From the NCBI RefSeq assembly GCF_011751075.1, contig NZ_JAALLN010000001.1, forward strand, positions 781,113 to 845,112: a stretch of DNA of 64,000 bases. Reading direction: 5' to 3'. Within the stretch, counting starts at the first letter, position 1. Each line of letters begins with the position of its first letter. Shown here in pieces: positions 55,091 to 64,000 of the stretch. The stretch comes from Flavobacterium poyangense. Its GTDB lineage: Bacteria; Bacteroidota; Bacteroidia; Flavobacteriales; Flavobacteriaceae. The notes under the pieces were generated by a model, which saw nothing but the letters and a program-made list of their open reading frames with translations, had not been told where the DNA came from and made no database searches. The translations under genes were made by a program, and so were the position numbers.

Positions 55091-56320
55091 CTATCTTAAT
55101 TTTAAAGTAACGATTGATAATATGGCCAACATAATCGCAACAATCCAGAATCGGGTCACAATTTTACTCTCGTGATATCCTTTTTTCTGATAATGATGAT
55201 GCAAAGGCGACATCAGAAAAATTCTTCGTCCTTCGCCGAAACGTTTTTTCGTATATTTAAAATAAGTTACCTGTAGAATTACCGAAGCACTTTCTGCAAG
55301 GAAGATTCCGCAGAATAAAACAATCAATATTTCTTTACGAACAGCAATTGCCAAAACAGCAATGATTCCACCAATCGTTAAACTCCCTGTATCTCCCATA
55401 AACACAGATGCGGGAAAAGAATTGTACCACAGAAATCCAATTAACGCCCCCACAAAAGCAGAAATGAAAACCGTCATTTCTCCCGAATTAGGGATATACA
55501 TAATATTGAGGTAATTGGAGAAAATAATATTACCCGAAACAAACGTAAATATTCCGAGCGCGAGCACGGATATTGCCGAGGTTCCTGCTGCGAGTCCGTC
55601 GATACCGTCGGTTAGATTGGCACCGTTTGAAACTGCGGTGATAATAAAAATTACAACCGGAATAAAAATAAGCCAAGCCCATTTTTCATATCCGTCACCC
55701 ATAAAAGACAATACTTCAGCATAGTCAAACTCATTGTTTTTAACAAAAGGAATTGTTGTCGCTGTTGATTTCTCTTCAACCGGACTTGGTAAAACTACCG
55801 TCGAACTCACATTCTTGTAGATATCAGTTCTTCCGGTATCGGTTCGCACAGTTACTGCAGGATTAAAATACAAAACCGCTCCTACAATAATACCTAAACC
55901 AACCTGTCCGATCACTTTAAAAATTCCCTTTAGCCCTTGTTTGTCTTTTTTGAATATTTTAATATAATCATCGACAAAACCAATTGTACCCATCCAAAGT
56001 GTCGTTACAATAAGCAATACGATGTAAATATTATGCAAACGTGCAAACAACAAAACCGGAACAAGTGTTGCAAAAATGATAATCAGTCCCCCCATTGTCG
56101 GAGTTCCCGCTTTTTCATTCTGACCTGCAAGACCTAACTCACGAACAGTTTCACCTACTTGCTGATTACGTAAAAAATTAATAATTCTTTTTCCGTAAAT
56201 CGTGGACAAAAGCAATGAAAGCATCAATGCCAAAGCCGATCTAAAAGTGATGTACTGGAAGACTCCCGTTCCCGGTATGTCTAACGTTTTGTCTAAATAT
56301 TCAAATAAATAGTACAGCAT
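55091..56320 (-). CDS. mraY: MraY, phospho-MurNAc-pentapeptide translocase
   Basis: A 409-residue inner-membrane enzyme that makes lipid I. It has about ten helices with the family motifs GTPTMGG (residues near 72), [20 protein letters not shown] and FMGDTGSL. It is about 50 residues longer than E. coli MraY because of an insert between helices (about 155-205, with [11 protein letters not shown]), normal for Bacteroidota. The catalytic Asp residues are kept. Confidence 0.95.
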   Translation of the reverse strand: MLYYLFEYLDKTLDIPGTGVFQYITFRSALALMLSLLLSTIYGKRIINFLRNQQVGETVRELGLAGQNEKAGTPTMGGLIIIFATLVPVLLFARLHNIYIVLLIVTTLWMGTIGFVDDYIKIFKKDKQGLKGIFKVIGQVGLGIIVGAVLYFNPAVTVRTDTGRTDIYKNVSSTVVLPSPVEEKSTATTIPFVKNNEFDYAEVLSFMGDGYEKWAWLIFIPVVIFIITAVSNGANLTDGIDGLAAGTSAISVLALGIFTFVSGNIIFSNYLNIMYIPNSGEMTVFISAFVGALIGFLWYNSFPASVFMGDTGSLTIGGIIAVLAIAVRKEILIVLFCGIFLAESASVILQVTYFKYTKKRFGEGRRIFLMSPLHHHYQKKGYHESKIVTRFWIVAIMLAILSIVTLKLR

Positions 56321-56393
56321 ATGTTTTTGTTTTATTTTCTAATTTTCAAATCCTTCTTTGGTAACATGGTATTTGGATTTTAAAAATTCGTTG

Positions 56394-57857
56394 TTATTTA
56401 TTTAATTGAACCAGAATTTCTTTTACAGTCTCCATATCATCAAAATGATGGCGTACACCATTTATCTCCTGATAGGTCTCATGCCCTTTTCCTGCAATCA
56501 GAATAATATCGTTTGGCTGTGCCAATTGACAAGCGGTTTTAATGGCTTGTTTACGATCTGTAATTCTTAATATTTTTTTATAATTATGACCTTCAACCCC
56601 TTTTTCCATCTCATCCAAAATCACTTCCGGATCTTCATTTCTTGGGTTATCTGACGTTAAAATTGCTTTATCACTAAGATCCGCAGCAATTTTAGCCATA
56701 ATAGGTCTCTTTGTTTTATCTCTGTTTCCGCCGCAACCCACAACTGTAATCAGCTGTTCGTTTTTAGTACGGATATCGTCAATGGTTTTTAAAACATTTT
56801 CTAAGGCATCCGGCGTATGTGCATAATCTACCACTGCCGTAATATTCGTCTCAGAAACAATATACTGAAAACGCCCCGAAACACTTTCTAAATCAGACAG
56901 TAAGCGTAACGCTTCAAGACTATCCATTCCCAATTCTATCGCAGTTCCGTAAATCGCTAAAACATTATAGGCATTAAAAGTTCCGATTAGTTTTACCCAA
57001 ACTTCATTGTCGTTTACTTTTAACAGCAAACCGGACAATTGACTTTCTAAAATCTGTGCTTTAAAATCAGCATACGATTTTAAGGCATAGGTCAACTTTC
57101 TCGCCACTGTATTCTGTAACATTACAGATCCGTTTTTATCATCTATATTAGATAAAGCAAAAGCTGTTTTAGGCAACGAATCAAAAAATGATTTTTTTAC
57201 GTCTCTGTATTCAGCAAAAGTCGGATGGTAATCTAAATGATCGTGTGACAAATTGGTAAAGATTCCTCCAACAAAATGCAACGCCTCTGTACGCTTTTGG
57301 TGAATTCCGTGTGAACTAACCTCCATAAAACAATGTGTCACACCAGCTTCTGCCATTTCATTCAAATAATGATTAATGGTAATAGAATCCGGAGTGGTAT
57401 GCGTTGCTTTATACTCTGTTTTGTCAACCATGATTTTTACAGTTGACAATAAACCAACTTTAAAACCGGCTTTTTCAAACAATTGAAACAATAACGAAGC
57501 AATCGTGGTTTTTCCGTTAGTACCGGTTACTCCGACTAATTTTAACTTTGCAGAAGGATCTCCAAAATAATTAGCTGCCATAAAAGCCAGTGCCGTATTT
57601 GTGTCGGGCACTTTTATATACGTAATTCCTTTATGAGGATGCTCCGGCAATTCGTCACAAATAATCGCAACAGCACCTAATTCAATAGCTTTTTCAATAA
57701 AATCATGCCCGTTAGACAATGATCCGCGAATCGCCACAAAAACATCGTTTTGTTCAATTTTCCTTGAATCAAACTCGATTTTATGTATATCAATTTCTGT
57801 CGAACCTGTTACAGATTCGATAGCCACTTTATATAATATGTCTTTCAGTATTTTCAC
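56394..57857 (-). CDS. murE: UDP-MurNAc-tripeptide synthetase MurE
   Basis: A 487-residue Mur ligase that adds the third amino acid. The ATP loop is GTNGKTTIASLLFQ, and the middle has TNLSHDHLDYH and MEVSSHGIHQKR. The DNPRNEDP motif shows specificity for meso-diaminopimelate, as in Gram-negatives. Its start overlaps the stop of ftsI by 4 bases (ATGA), so they are translationally coupled. Confidence 0.95.
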   Translation of the reverse strand: MKILKDILYKVAIESVTGSTEIDIHKIEFDSRKIEQNDVFVAIRGSLSNGHDFIEKAIELGAVAIICDELPEHPHKGITYIKVPDTNTALAFMAANYFGDPSAKLKLVGVTGTNGKTTIASLLFQLFEKAGFKVGLLSTVKIMVDKTEYKATHTTPDSITINHYLNEMAEAGVTHCFMEVSSHGIHQKRTEALHFVGGIFTNLSHDHLDYHPTFAEYRDVKKSFFDSLPKTAFALSNIDDKNGSVMLQNTVARKLTYALKSYADFKAQILESQLSGLLLKVNDNEVWVKLIGTFNAYNVLAIYGTAIELGMDSLEALRLLSDLESVSGRFQYIVSETNITAVVDYAHTPDALENVLKTIDDIRTKNEQLITVVGCGGNRDKTKRPIMAKIAADLSDKAILTSDNPRNEDPEVILDEMEKGVEGHNYKKILRITDRKQAIKTACQLAQPNDIILIAGKGHETYQEINGVRHHFDDMETVKEILVQLNK

Positions 57858-59860
57858 GATAATTCTAATACTATTGTTTCGTTTCTACTAATATTCTTTC
57901 CAGCCTGTAAAGACTGTTTTTTTACTTTTCCTACACCATTTACTTTTACTTTCAAACCTAAGTTTTCCAACAAAGCAATGGCATCCATGCCCGGCATTCC
58001 TTTTAAATCGGGAATTTGTTTTATTTTCTTCTCCGCTTTTGCGTAATACTCATTATAACTGTTATCCTGTTTTGGAATTCCGGAATCCAGTTTTTTGATT
58101 TTATTTGTTGAAGGCGCGTCTGTAAATATTTTTTGGGCAATTCGTGTAAAAACCGGCCCCGCAACATCTGCTCCGTAATAATTATTTCTTGATGTATTGG
58201 GTTTATGCACTACCACAATACAGGAATACTTAGGATGATCTGCCGGAAAATAACCCACAAATGAAGAAGCATAATACATTCCTTCTCTTCCTGCATTACC
58301 ATAATTTACCATCGCAGTTCCTGTTTTTCCTGCCATCGAAAAATCTTTGGAGTACAACTTAGAACCTGTTCCTCTTTTAACCACATTCTGCAAAACTGCT
58401 TTTACTTTTTTTAGCGTTCCCTCAGAACATACTTTTGGATTGATTACTTCTGTATCAAATGTTTTTATCGTTTTATTCCATTCTTTAATTTCAGAAACAA
58501 ATTGTGGTTTTACCATCACACCATTATTGGCAACGGAATTATAAAAAGTCAAAGTCTGCATTGGTGTAACTGAAACGCTATAACCAAAAGCCATCCATGG
58601 AAGTGTAACTCCTGACCAACTTTTATCTCCCGGATGTGGGATAATTGGTCTTCCTTCTCCTTTAAAATGTAATCCTAAAGTTTTATCCAATCCCCAACCT
58701 CTAATATGATTCACAAATTTTGACGGATTGCTTTTGTAATTTTCATAAACCGCCTGAACCATAACCGTATTTGAAGAAAGTTCGAATCCACGGGCCAGAG
58801 ACACTTTCCCATAACCTCCTCTGTGTGAGTCACGAACGCTACGCCCGTAATATTTTATTACTCCTCCATGGCTGTCATAAACGGTACTGGTATCTGCTAC
58901 TTTATCTTCTAAAATGGCCATTAAATCTACCAGTTTAAAAGTAGAACCAGGTTCATGAGATTCAGCTACCGCATAATTAATTGTTTCATTATAAGTACCA
59001 TCTTCTTGTCTTCCTAAATTTGAAATCGCCTTAATATGACCGGTTTTGGTTTCCATAACCACCACACAACCATGATCTGCTTCATAATCTTCCAGCTGTT
59101 TCAATAAAGCATGGTGCGCGATATCCTGAATAAAAACGTCTATTGTTGAAATCACATCATAACCGTCAATTGGATCCACTTCGTTGATATCACGAATTGG
59201 TTTCCATTGTCCTTTTGCAATTTTTTGTTTTAAAATTTTACCGTCTTTTCCGTTCAGGTAACTCTTAAAAGCCCACTCGATTCCTTTACCAACCTCTATT
59301 CCTGTTGCCGGATCAATTCGGTCGTAACCAATTGTTCTTTCCGCGATTTTTCCGATTGGGTGTTTTCGTACGGTTTCCTGTTCAACAATAATTCCACCTT
59401 TAAAGGCTCCCAAATTAAACAACGGAAATCCTTTTATCTTTACGTACTCTGTATAACTCAAATTACGTGCAACCAAATAATACCTGTTTTTATTGGATCT
59501 GGCTTTTCTTAATTCTTTTTCAAAATAGCTGCCCGGCTTCCCTAAAATAGTTGCCAAAGAATCCGACAATGCCTTTACATGCTTTTCAAAAGTTTCTGCC
59601 TTTGGTGTTTTTGCATCAAATCTGATCTCGTAATTAGGAATTGATGTTGCCAACAAACTTCCGTCTGCCGAATAAATATTTCCTTTATTCGCCGGAATTA
59701 CAAAATTTCTAACCGTACGCTGCTTGGCTAACTTTCTATAATAATCGCCCTCAACCCATTGAATATTGGTTAATTTAACAACAATAGCAATCGCCATCAA
59801 AAAGATGAAAACTGCTACGAGGTAAATTCTGTAGGATATATGTTTATCGTCTACTGCCAT
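57854..59860 (-). CDS. ftsI: FtsI (PBP3-type transpeptidase) with PASTA domain
   Basis: A 668-residue class B penicillin-binding protein that cross-links septal peptidoglycan. One N-terminal membrane helix (about 12-30), a dimerisation domain, then a transpeptidase domain with the three motifs: STFK (active Ser), SSN and KTGTA. A PASTA domain closes the protein (IPDLKGMPGMDAIALLENLG), found in Bacteroidota and Gram-positives but not in E. coli FtsI. It overlaps murE by 4 bases and ftsL by 10. Confidence 0.95.
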   Translation of the reverse strand: MAVDDKHISYRIYLVAVFIFLMAIAIVVKLTNIQWVEGDYYRKLAKQRTVRNFVIPANKGNIYSADGSLLATSIPNYEIRFDAKTPKAETFEKHVKALSDSLATILGKPGSYFEKELRKARSNKNRYYLVARNLSYTEYVKIKGFPLFNLGAFKGGIIVEQETVRKHPIGKIAERTIGYDRIDPATGIEVGKGIEWAFKSYLNGKDGKILKQKIAKGQWKPIRDINEVDPIDGYDVISTIDVFIQDIAHHALLKQLEDYEADHGCVVVMETKTGHIKAISNLGRQEDGTYNETINYAVAESHEPGSTFKLVDLMAILEDKVADTSTVYDSHGGVIKYYGRSVRDSHRGGYGKVSLARGFELSSNTVMVQAVYENYKSNPSKFVNHIRGWGLDKTLGLHFKGEGRPIIPHPGDKSWSGVTLPWMAFGYSVSVTPMQTLTFYNSVANNGVMVKPQFVSEIKEWNKTIKTFDTEVINPKVCSEGTLKKVKAVLQNVVKRGTGSKLYSKDFSMAGKTGTAMVNYGNAGREGMYYASSFVGYFPADHPKYSCIVVVHKPNTSRNNYYGADVAGPVFTRIAQKIFTDAPSTNKIKKLDSGIPKQDNSYNEYYAKAEKKIKQIPDLKGMPGMDAIALLENLGLKVKVNGVGKVKKQSLQAGKNISRNETIVLELS

Positions 59861-60198
59861 ATTCTTTTAAGGAAACTTTTTTCTTCTTCTTTTTTAACTT
59901 CTATTTTCACAGGAGGAACCGTTGATGGAAAAATTTGCTTTTCGAGCATTTTATTCGATATCGTTGACTCCATTTTCAACTTCATTAATTCGGAACGGCG
60001 ATCTACAAATTCTGATCGCAATTCTTTTACATCGTTATTGAGCTTCGCAATCTCAAAAACCTTCTGTTCGTATCGTTGCGTATTCGCAATCATTATTATG
60101 GCAAGCAGTATAATAAAGACAATGAACCTCCAGTTTTTTATGGCATCATCATTTATAAGAAACCTTGCTTTTAATATGCTAAATACTCCACCTCTCAT
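59851..60198 (-). CDS. ftsL: FtsL-like division protein
   Basis: A 115-residue bitopic protein with an N-terminal cytoplasmic segment, one membrane helix (about 24-40, FIVFIILLAIIMIAN) and a coiled coil (VFEIAKLNNDVKELRSEF). Its place between rsmH and ftsI is the classical place for FtsL, which links FtsQ to FtsWI. Sequence identity to known FtsL is low; the call rests on layout and order. Confidence 0.86.
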   Translation of the reverse strand: MRGGVFSILKARFLINDDAIKNWRFIVFIILLAIIMIANTQRYEQKVFEIAKLNNDVKELRSEFVDRRSELMKLKMESTISNKMLEKQIFPSTVPPVKIEVKKEEEKSFLKRIWQ

Positions 60199-60210
60199 TC
60201 TACCTATATA

Positions 60211-61119
60211 TTATATCTTTTCAGCGATTCTCAATTTCGCGCTTCTTGCTCTGTTATTCACTTTAATTTCAGCATCATCAGGAACAATCAATTTTCCGAT
60301 TGTTTTAAACGGAACTGAAAAATTTCCGTAAAAATCACGTTCCGGTTCTCCTTCAAACATTCCGTTTTTGATAAACCTTTTTACCAGCCTGTCTTCCAGT
60401 GAATGATAAGAGATTACCGAAAATCTACCCCCCGGATTTAAAATTTCCAACGACTGCTCGATAAACTCTTTCAAGACATCCATTTCCTGATTTACCTCGA
60501 TTCGAATCGCCTGATACATTTGAGCCAAAATTTTGTGACTCTTATGTGCCGGTAGAAATCTGCCTAAAACAAATTTCAATTGTTCTGTATTTTTAATCGG
60601 CTCCATTTCTCTTGCCTCCACAATAGTTCTGGCAATCGCAGGAGCATTTTTCAATTCTCCGTAATCATAAAAAACACGACGCAAGTCCTGTTCATCATAT
60701 TCATTTACCACCCGATACGCGTTCAAATCATTTTTCTGACTCATTCTCATATCCAGTTCAGCATCAAAACGTGTTGAGAAACCTCTTTCCGGAACATCGA
60801 ACTGATGTGACGAAACTCCTAAATCTGCCAAAATCCCATCCACTCCTTTAACACCATGAAAACGCAAAAACCTTTTTATAAATCTAAAGTTCTCATTAAT
60901 TAAGGTAAACCTTTCGTCCGGCAATGCATTTGCAAGCGCATCTTCATCCTGATCGAAAGCAAATAATTTTCCGTTAGGCCCGAGTCTTTTCAAAATTTCT
61001 TTTGAATGACCACCACCACCAAACGTAACATCCACATAAATACCATCAGGTTTAATATTTAAACCATCAACTGTCGGATGAAGCAAAACCGGATTATGAT
61101 ATTCCATTGTCGTCGTCAT
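60211..61119 (-). CDS. rsmH: 16S rRNA (cytosine-1402-N4)-methyltransferase
   Basis: A 302-residue SAM-dependent methylase that modifies C1402 of 16S rRNA. Visible: EYHNPVLLHPTVDGL near the start, the SAM motif VDVTFGGGGHSKEIL, LADLGVSSHQFD and ISYHSLEDRLVKRF. The start may be the ATG at 61119 or another four codons later. It overlaps mraZ by up to 26 bases. Confidence 0.95.
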   Translation of the reverse strand: MTTTMEYHNPVLLHPTVDGLNIKPDGIYVDVTFGGGGHSKEILKRLGPNGKLFAFDQDEDALANALPDERFTLINENFRFIKRFLRFHGVKGVDGILADLGVSSHQFDVPERGFSTRFDAELDMRMSQKNDLNAYRVVNEYDEQDLRRVFYDYGELKNAPAIARTIVEAREMEPIKNTEQLKFVLGRFLPAHKSHKILAQMYQAIRIEVNQEMDVLKEFIEQSLEILNPGGRFSVISYHSLEDRLVKRFIKNGMFEGEPERDFYGNFSVPFKTIGKLIVPDDAEIKVNNRARSAKLRIAEKI

Positions 61120-61567
61120 TAATATTTCCCATTACTTCTTCGGCCAGATCTGCAAAATCCATATCTTCGCCGCTTATTGATTTTTCGTATAAATCTTTAT
61201 CCCAAATCTCCACTATATTAACCGCCGATGAGAACACTACATCTTTAGAAATACTTGAAAAAGCTACCAAATCCTTTGGAACCAGCAACCTACCCAATGC
61301 GTCAATTTCTACCACTTTAACTCCGGCTGTAAATCTTCTGATGAAATCATTGTTCTTTTTTACGAAACGATTCAGTTTGTTGATTTTTTTCATCATCAAA
61401 TCCCACTCTTCCATCGGATACAACTCTAAACACGGCTGAAAAACAGAGCGCTTCAAAACGAACCCGTCCTGAAGAGAAGAAGCCAATTGCTTTTTTAAAG
61501 GAGCAGGCATCATTAGCCTACCTTTTGCATCGACTTTACACTCATATGTTCCTACGATTGTGTTCAA
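61094..61567 (-). CDS. mraZ: MraZ, transcriptional regulator of the dcw cluster
   Basis: A 157-residue SpoVT-AbrB-type double-module protein that represses the dcw cluster in other bacteria. Two copies of the module are seen: TYECKVDAKGRLMMPAPL at the start and VVEIDALGRLLVPKDL in the middle. The start codon is TTG at 61565-61567, as no ATG lies in frame upstream; the resulting N-terminus MNTIVGTYECK fits the family. First gene of the cluster. Its likely operator lies just upstream. Confidence 0.93.
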   Translation of the reverse strand: MNTIVGTYECKVDAKGRLMMPAPLKKQLASSLQDGFVLKRSVFQPCLELYPMEEWDLMMKKINKLNRFVKKNNDFIRRFTAGVKVVEIDALGRLLVPKDLVAFSSISKDVVFSSAVNIVEIWDKDLYEKSISGEDMDFADLAEEVMGNINDDDNGIS

Positions 61568-61593
61568 AAAAAATACTCACTATAGTTATACAG

Positions 61594-61601
61594 CAAAAAT
61601 A
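61594..61601 (-). promoter_or_regulatory. -7 element of the dcw (mraZ) promoter
   Basis: TATTTTTG on the minus strand fits TAnnTTTG and lies 26 bases before the TTG start. The MraZ-type repeats cover the -33 area. Confidence 0.6.
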
Positions 61602-61612
61602 TAAAAAAAAAT

Positions 61613-61658
61613 ACCACATTCTACCACTTTGTACCACTTTGTTAATAAGTTTAACCAC
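61613..61658 (-). promoter_or_regulatory. Probable MraZ operator (GTGGT direct repeats)
   Basis: Four GTGGT units read on the minus strand: at 61633-61637, 61623-61627 and 61613-61617, exactly 10 bases apart, and one farther at 61654-61658, 21 bases from the next. Three are in the form AAAGTGGT and one is AATGTGGT. Known MraZ sites are 10-bp-spaced direct repeats (TGGGN with N5 in E. coli, AAAGTG[GT] in Mycoplasma). Binding here would overlap the -33 region, so MraZ can repress its own operon. Confidence 0.75.
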
Positions 61659-61945
61659 TTTCACCCCCCGACAATTAATCGATAGACAATCAATACGTTA
61701 GATATAAAATATTTTACAGACGCTATTGTTTAACAATTACAAAAAATACATAGTCTTTATCTTAAAAAACTAATTATTCTGCAAAGATTTCAGAATTCGA
61801 CTACCTCCCCAAAAACACCTCTAAAAGCTGGTTCTTAGTCACTTAATAATCCGACAAAAATTATCTAGTTAAAAAAGGCTGGCAAAAATCCATATTTATT
61901 TATTTAACCCTATATTTGTCCAAATTGAAATTGGCATTAGATTAA
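61659..61945. other. Rest of the mraZ / hydrolase divergent region
   Basis: AT-rich sequence between the divergent dcw promoter and the hydrolase gene. TATATTTG at 61911-61918 fits a -7 element for the hydrolase, about 28 bases before its ATG; no TTG lies at -33. Nothing else is seen. Confidence 0.5.
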
Positions 61946-62710
61946 ATGGACAAAAACTACAAAAAAGAAGGCAAGTACAGCTATTATGAAGCTGGAGAAG
62001 GAACTCCTATCGTTATTTTACATGGTTTAATGGGAGGCCTAAGTAACTTTGATGCTGTAGCGCAATATTTTCCAACAAAAGGATACAAAGTTGTTATCCC
62101 TGATTTGCCAATATACACGCAGAGTATCTTAAAAACCAACGTAAAAAGTTTTGCGAAATACGTAAAAGACTTTATTACTTTTAAAGGTTTTGAAGAAGTT
62201 ATCTTGTTAGGTAATTCGCTGGGAGGGCATATCGCACTTTACCACACCAAATTATATCCTGAAAAAGTTAAAGGGCTTGTAATTACCGGAAGTTCGGGAC
62301 TTTATGAAAGTGCCATGGGCGACAGTTACCCCAAAAGAGGCGACTACGAATACATCAAAAAGAAAGCTGAAGATGTATTTTACGACCCGAAAATAGCTAC
62401 GCCGGAGTTAATTGATGAAGTATATGCTACCGTAAACGATCGCATCAAACTGATCAAAACGCTTACCATTGCCAAAAGCGCCATTCGTCATAATATGGCA
62501 AAAGATTTACCAAAAATGACTACGGAAACCTGTATCATCTGGGGTAAAAATGACGCTGTAACACCTCCAAATGTAGCCGAAGAATTTGACAAATTATTGC
62601 CTAATTCAAGCTTGTATTGGATAGACAAATGTGGACATGCCGCTATGATGGAACACCCTCAGGAATTTAATGTAATTCTTGAAGAATGGCTTGTAAAAAA
62701 GAATTTATAG
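61946..62710 (+). CDS. Alpha/beta-fold hydrolase
   Basis: A 254-residue cytosolic enzyme. The nucleophile elbow is GNSLGGH (Ser in GxSxG) near residue 90-96, the oxyanion area is HGLMGG near 27-32, the acid lies in WGKNDAVTP and the base His in CGHAAMMEHP near the end. The substrate cannot be inferred. It is divergent from mraZ and 43 bases before yihA on the same strand, an order found in other Flavobacteria. Confidence 0.88.
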   Translation: MDKNYKKEGKYSYYEAGEGTPIVILHGLMGGLSNFDAVAQYFPTKGYKVVIPDLPIYTQSILKTNVKSFAKYVKDFITFKGFEEVILLGNSLGGHIALYHTKLYPEKVKGLVITGSSGLYESAMGDSYPKRGDYEYIKKKAEDVFYDPKIATPELIDEVYATVNDRIKLIKTLTIAKSAIRHNMAKDLPKMTTETCIIWGKNDAVTPPNVAEEFDKLLPNSSLYWIDKCGHAAMMEHPQEFNVILEEWLVKKNL

Positions 62711-62753
62711 CACTCGACTTTCGACTTAAAAAGAGGTTTTAAAACCAAACAAC

Positions 62754-63386
62754 ATGAAAATTAATACCGCCGAATTTATTGTCAGTAATTCTGATGTTAC
62801 AAAATGTCCTCAGGATTTTTTGCCGGAATATGCTTTTATCGGCAGATCAAACGTTGGTAAATCATCTTTGATTAACATGATTACCAATCATAAAAACTTA
62901 GCCAAAACATCAGGAAGACCGGGAAAAACGCAATTAATTAATCACTTTAAGATTAACAACAATTGGTTCCTTGTCGATTTACCGGGTTATGGTTATGCTA
63001 AAGTATCTAAAAAAACAAAATCGGTCTTTCAGCAATTTATAACAGACTACTTTGAAACGAGAGAACAACTGGTTTGTGCCTTTGTTTTAATTGATATTCG
63101 CCATGAGGCTCAAAACATCGATATTGAATTTATGTCTTATATGGGTGAAAGCGAAATTCCGTTTTGCATCATCTTTACCAAGGCAGACAAAATCAGTAAA
63201 GTAAAAATTGATTCTCATGTCGCCGCATACAAAAAGCAAATGTTCGCCAACAACTGGGCCGAAATGCCACAGTATTTTGTGACCTCTTCTACAGAAGCTA
63301 TCGGAAAAGAAGAACTTTTATCTTATATAGACGAAGTAAATCAGGAAGTTTTCAAAAGCAATAACGGGTTTTTGAATTCCTTTTAA
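62754..63386 (+). CDS. yihA: YihA/YsxC ribosome-biogenesis GTPase
   Basis: A 210-residue Era-type GTPase (also named EngB) that helps assemble the large ribosomal subunit. G1 is GRSNVGKSS, G3 is DLPGYGYAK and G4 is TKAD; switch I has SGRPGKTQ. Length is normal. It stands 43 bases after the hydrolase gene, so cotranscription is likely. Confidence 0.94.
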   Translation: MKINTAEFIVSNSDVTKCPQDFLPEYAFIGRSNVGKSSLINMITNHKNLAKTSGRPGKTQLINHFKINNNWFLVDLPGYGYAKVSKKTKSVFQQFITDYFETREQLVCAFVLIDIRHEAQNIDIEFMSYMGESEIPFCIIFTKADKISKVKIDSHVAAYKKQMFANNWAEMPQYFVTSSTEAIGKEELLSYIDEVNQEVFKSNNGFLNSF

Positions 63387-63411
63387 AATTACAAATCACT
63401 TTTAGAAAATT

Positions 63412-63468
63412 CCAATACAAAAATTCCAAATTCCAACCTTAAATTGGAATTTGGAATTTTTGTATTGG
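63412..63468. repeat. Perfect 25-bp inverted repeat after yihA
   Basis: Arms 63412-63436 and 63444-63468 are exact complements (CCAATACAAAAATTCC at the outer end) with a 7-base loop. It lies between convergent genes and could stop both transcripts. It is a cleaner relative of the repeat at 20761-20864. Confidence 0.82.
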
Positions 63469-63486
63469 GATTTATTCCCCTTCCTC

Positions 63487-64000
63487 TCAAATCCCCTCGG
63501 GATCATCAATTGAATCAAGCGATTCTGTTTCTTTGATTTTTATTTTATCATTTAAAGATCTCCATTCTTTAAATATTAAAAACTGATACAAAATATAAAA
63601 CAAAGAATTAAAGAACCACAAATCAAGTACAAATGGCTCGGTAAAAATTACGGAATCGGTATTGCCACTCAAAAAAATACTCAGGCTACTGGCCAGATAA
63701 ATTACCAGTCCATTACAGAAATACAAATAATTATGTCTTTCGGATTTAAAATTCTTAATGAGAAAAATTAGCGAATATATAATTAGCAATAGTGACGTAG
63801 AACCAATTTCAAACAAATTAAACTCCCAATAAAGACCAGGCCTCTTATAATATTGTACACTTAGCGAAATCAAAACCACTATCAGAAAAAACAGTATTAC
63901 TCTCTTTAAAATCACACTCGAGAATAAAGTATAAAAAAACATACTTAAACCAATAAACTGAAAAATAAAATAATAGTGAGAAAGAAAGAAATTAGATCCC
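63487..64000 (-). CDS. Membrane protein of unknown function, 5' end missing
   Basis: The frame stays open from the ATG at 63942 back through base 63999 with hydrophobic residues (HYYFIFQFIGLSMFFYTLF), so the true start lies beyond the right edge. The visible part has about four to five membrane helices and a charged cytoplasmic tail (KIKETESLDSIDDPEGI). I do not recognise the family. Confidence 0.65.
   Translation of the reverse strand, partial: GSNFFLSHYYFIFQFIGLSMFFYTLFSSVILKRVILFFLIVVLISLSVQYYKRPGLYWEFNLFEIGSTSLLLIIYSLIFLIKNFKSERHNYLYFCNGLVIYLASSLSIFLSGNTDSVIFTEPFVLDLWFFNSLFYILYQFLIFKEWRSLNDKIKIKETESLDSIDDPEGI

Overview
The window is a stretch of a Bacteroidota chromosome, almost certainly a Flavobacterium close to F. 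johnsoniae. The evidence is the gliding and type 9 secretion core (gldK, gldL, gldM, gldN plus extra gldN paralogues), TAnnTTTG promoter elements, low GC, weak Shine-Dalgarno sequences, and a wealth of AT-rich intergenic hairpin repeats. No insertion sequence, phage or CRISPR array was seen.

Layout. 0-12.5 kb: a DUF983 fragment, an FAD oxidoreductase, three tandem gldN-type genes each followed by a related terminator hairpin, then gldM, gldL, gldK, an arginase-fold protein that has lost metal ligands, and topA, all from gldN paralogue to topA on the minus strand. 12.8-17.2 kb: glycerol use (glpD, glpK, glpF). 17.7-25.5 kb: miaB, a sigma-54 activator, lptE, a repeat-rich TPR protein, secG, groES and groEL. 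25.9-34.3 kb: a nucleotide pyrophosphatase/phosphodiesterase family enzyme, a SulP transporter and several small conserved or unknown genes, separated by repeat-filled gaps.

34.4-44.5 kb is an accessory region. It holds two lipoproteins that share about 232 N-terminal residues and a Gly/Pro-rich linker but end in unrelated domains: one looks like a circularly permuted papain-type cysteine peptidase, the other carries a JAMM metalloprotease motif. Each is followed within 13 bases by a small lipoprotein gene. This is the layout of a modular effector with a candidate immunity protein. Between them lie a PP2C-like phosphatase, an AbiH phage-defence protein, and an arsR-DUF6428-arsC arsenic operon without an efflux pump.

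44.8-63.4 kb: a tRNA-Arg(UCG), a YqeY-like gene, and the division and cell-wall (dcw) cluster running mraZ-rsmH-ftsL-ftsI-murE-mraY-murD-ftsW-murG-murC-ftsQ-ftsA-ftsZ on the minus strand. A 10-bp-spaced repeat that looks like a MraZ operator sits in the mraZ promoter. An alpha/beta hydrolase and the GTPase gene yihA read divergently. A membrane protein runs off the right edge.

The housekeeping operons fit together as envelope biology: peptidoglycan precursor synthesis and septation, LPS and protein export (LptE, SecG) and the gliding/secretion motor. The accessory region adds surface or periplasmic lipoproteins and defence. All calls rest on reading the sequence and on family knowledge; no database search was run.
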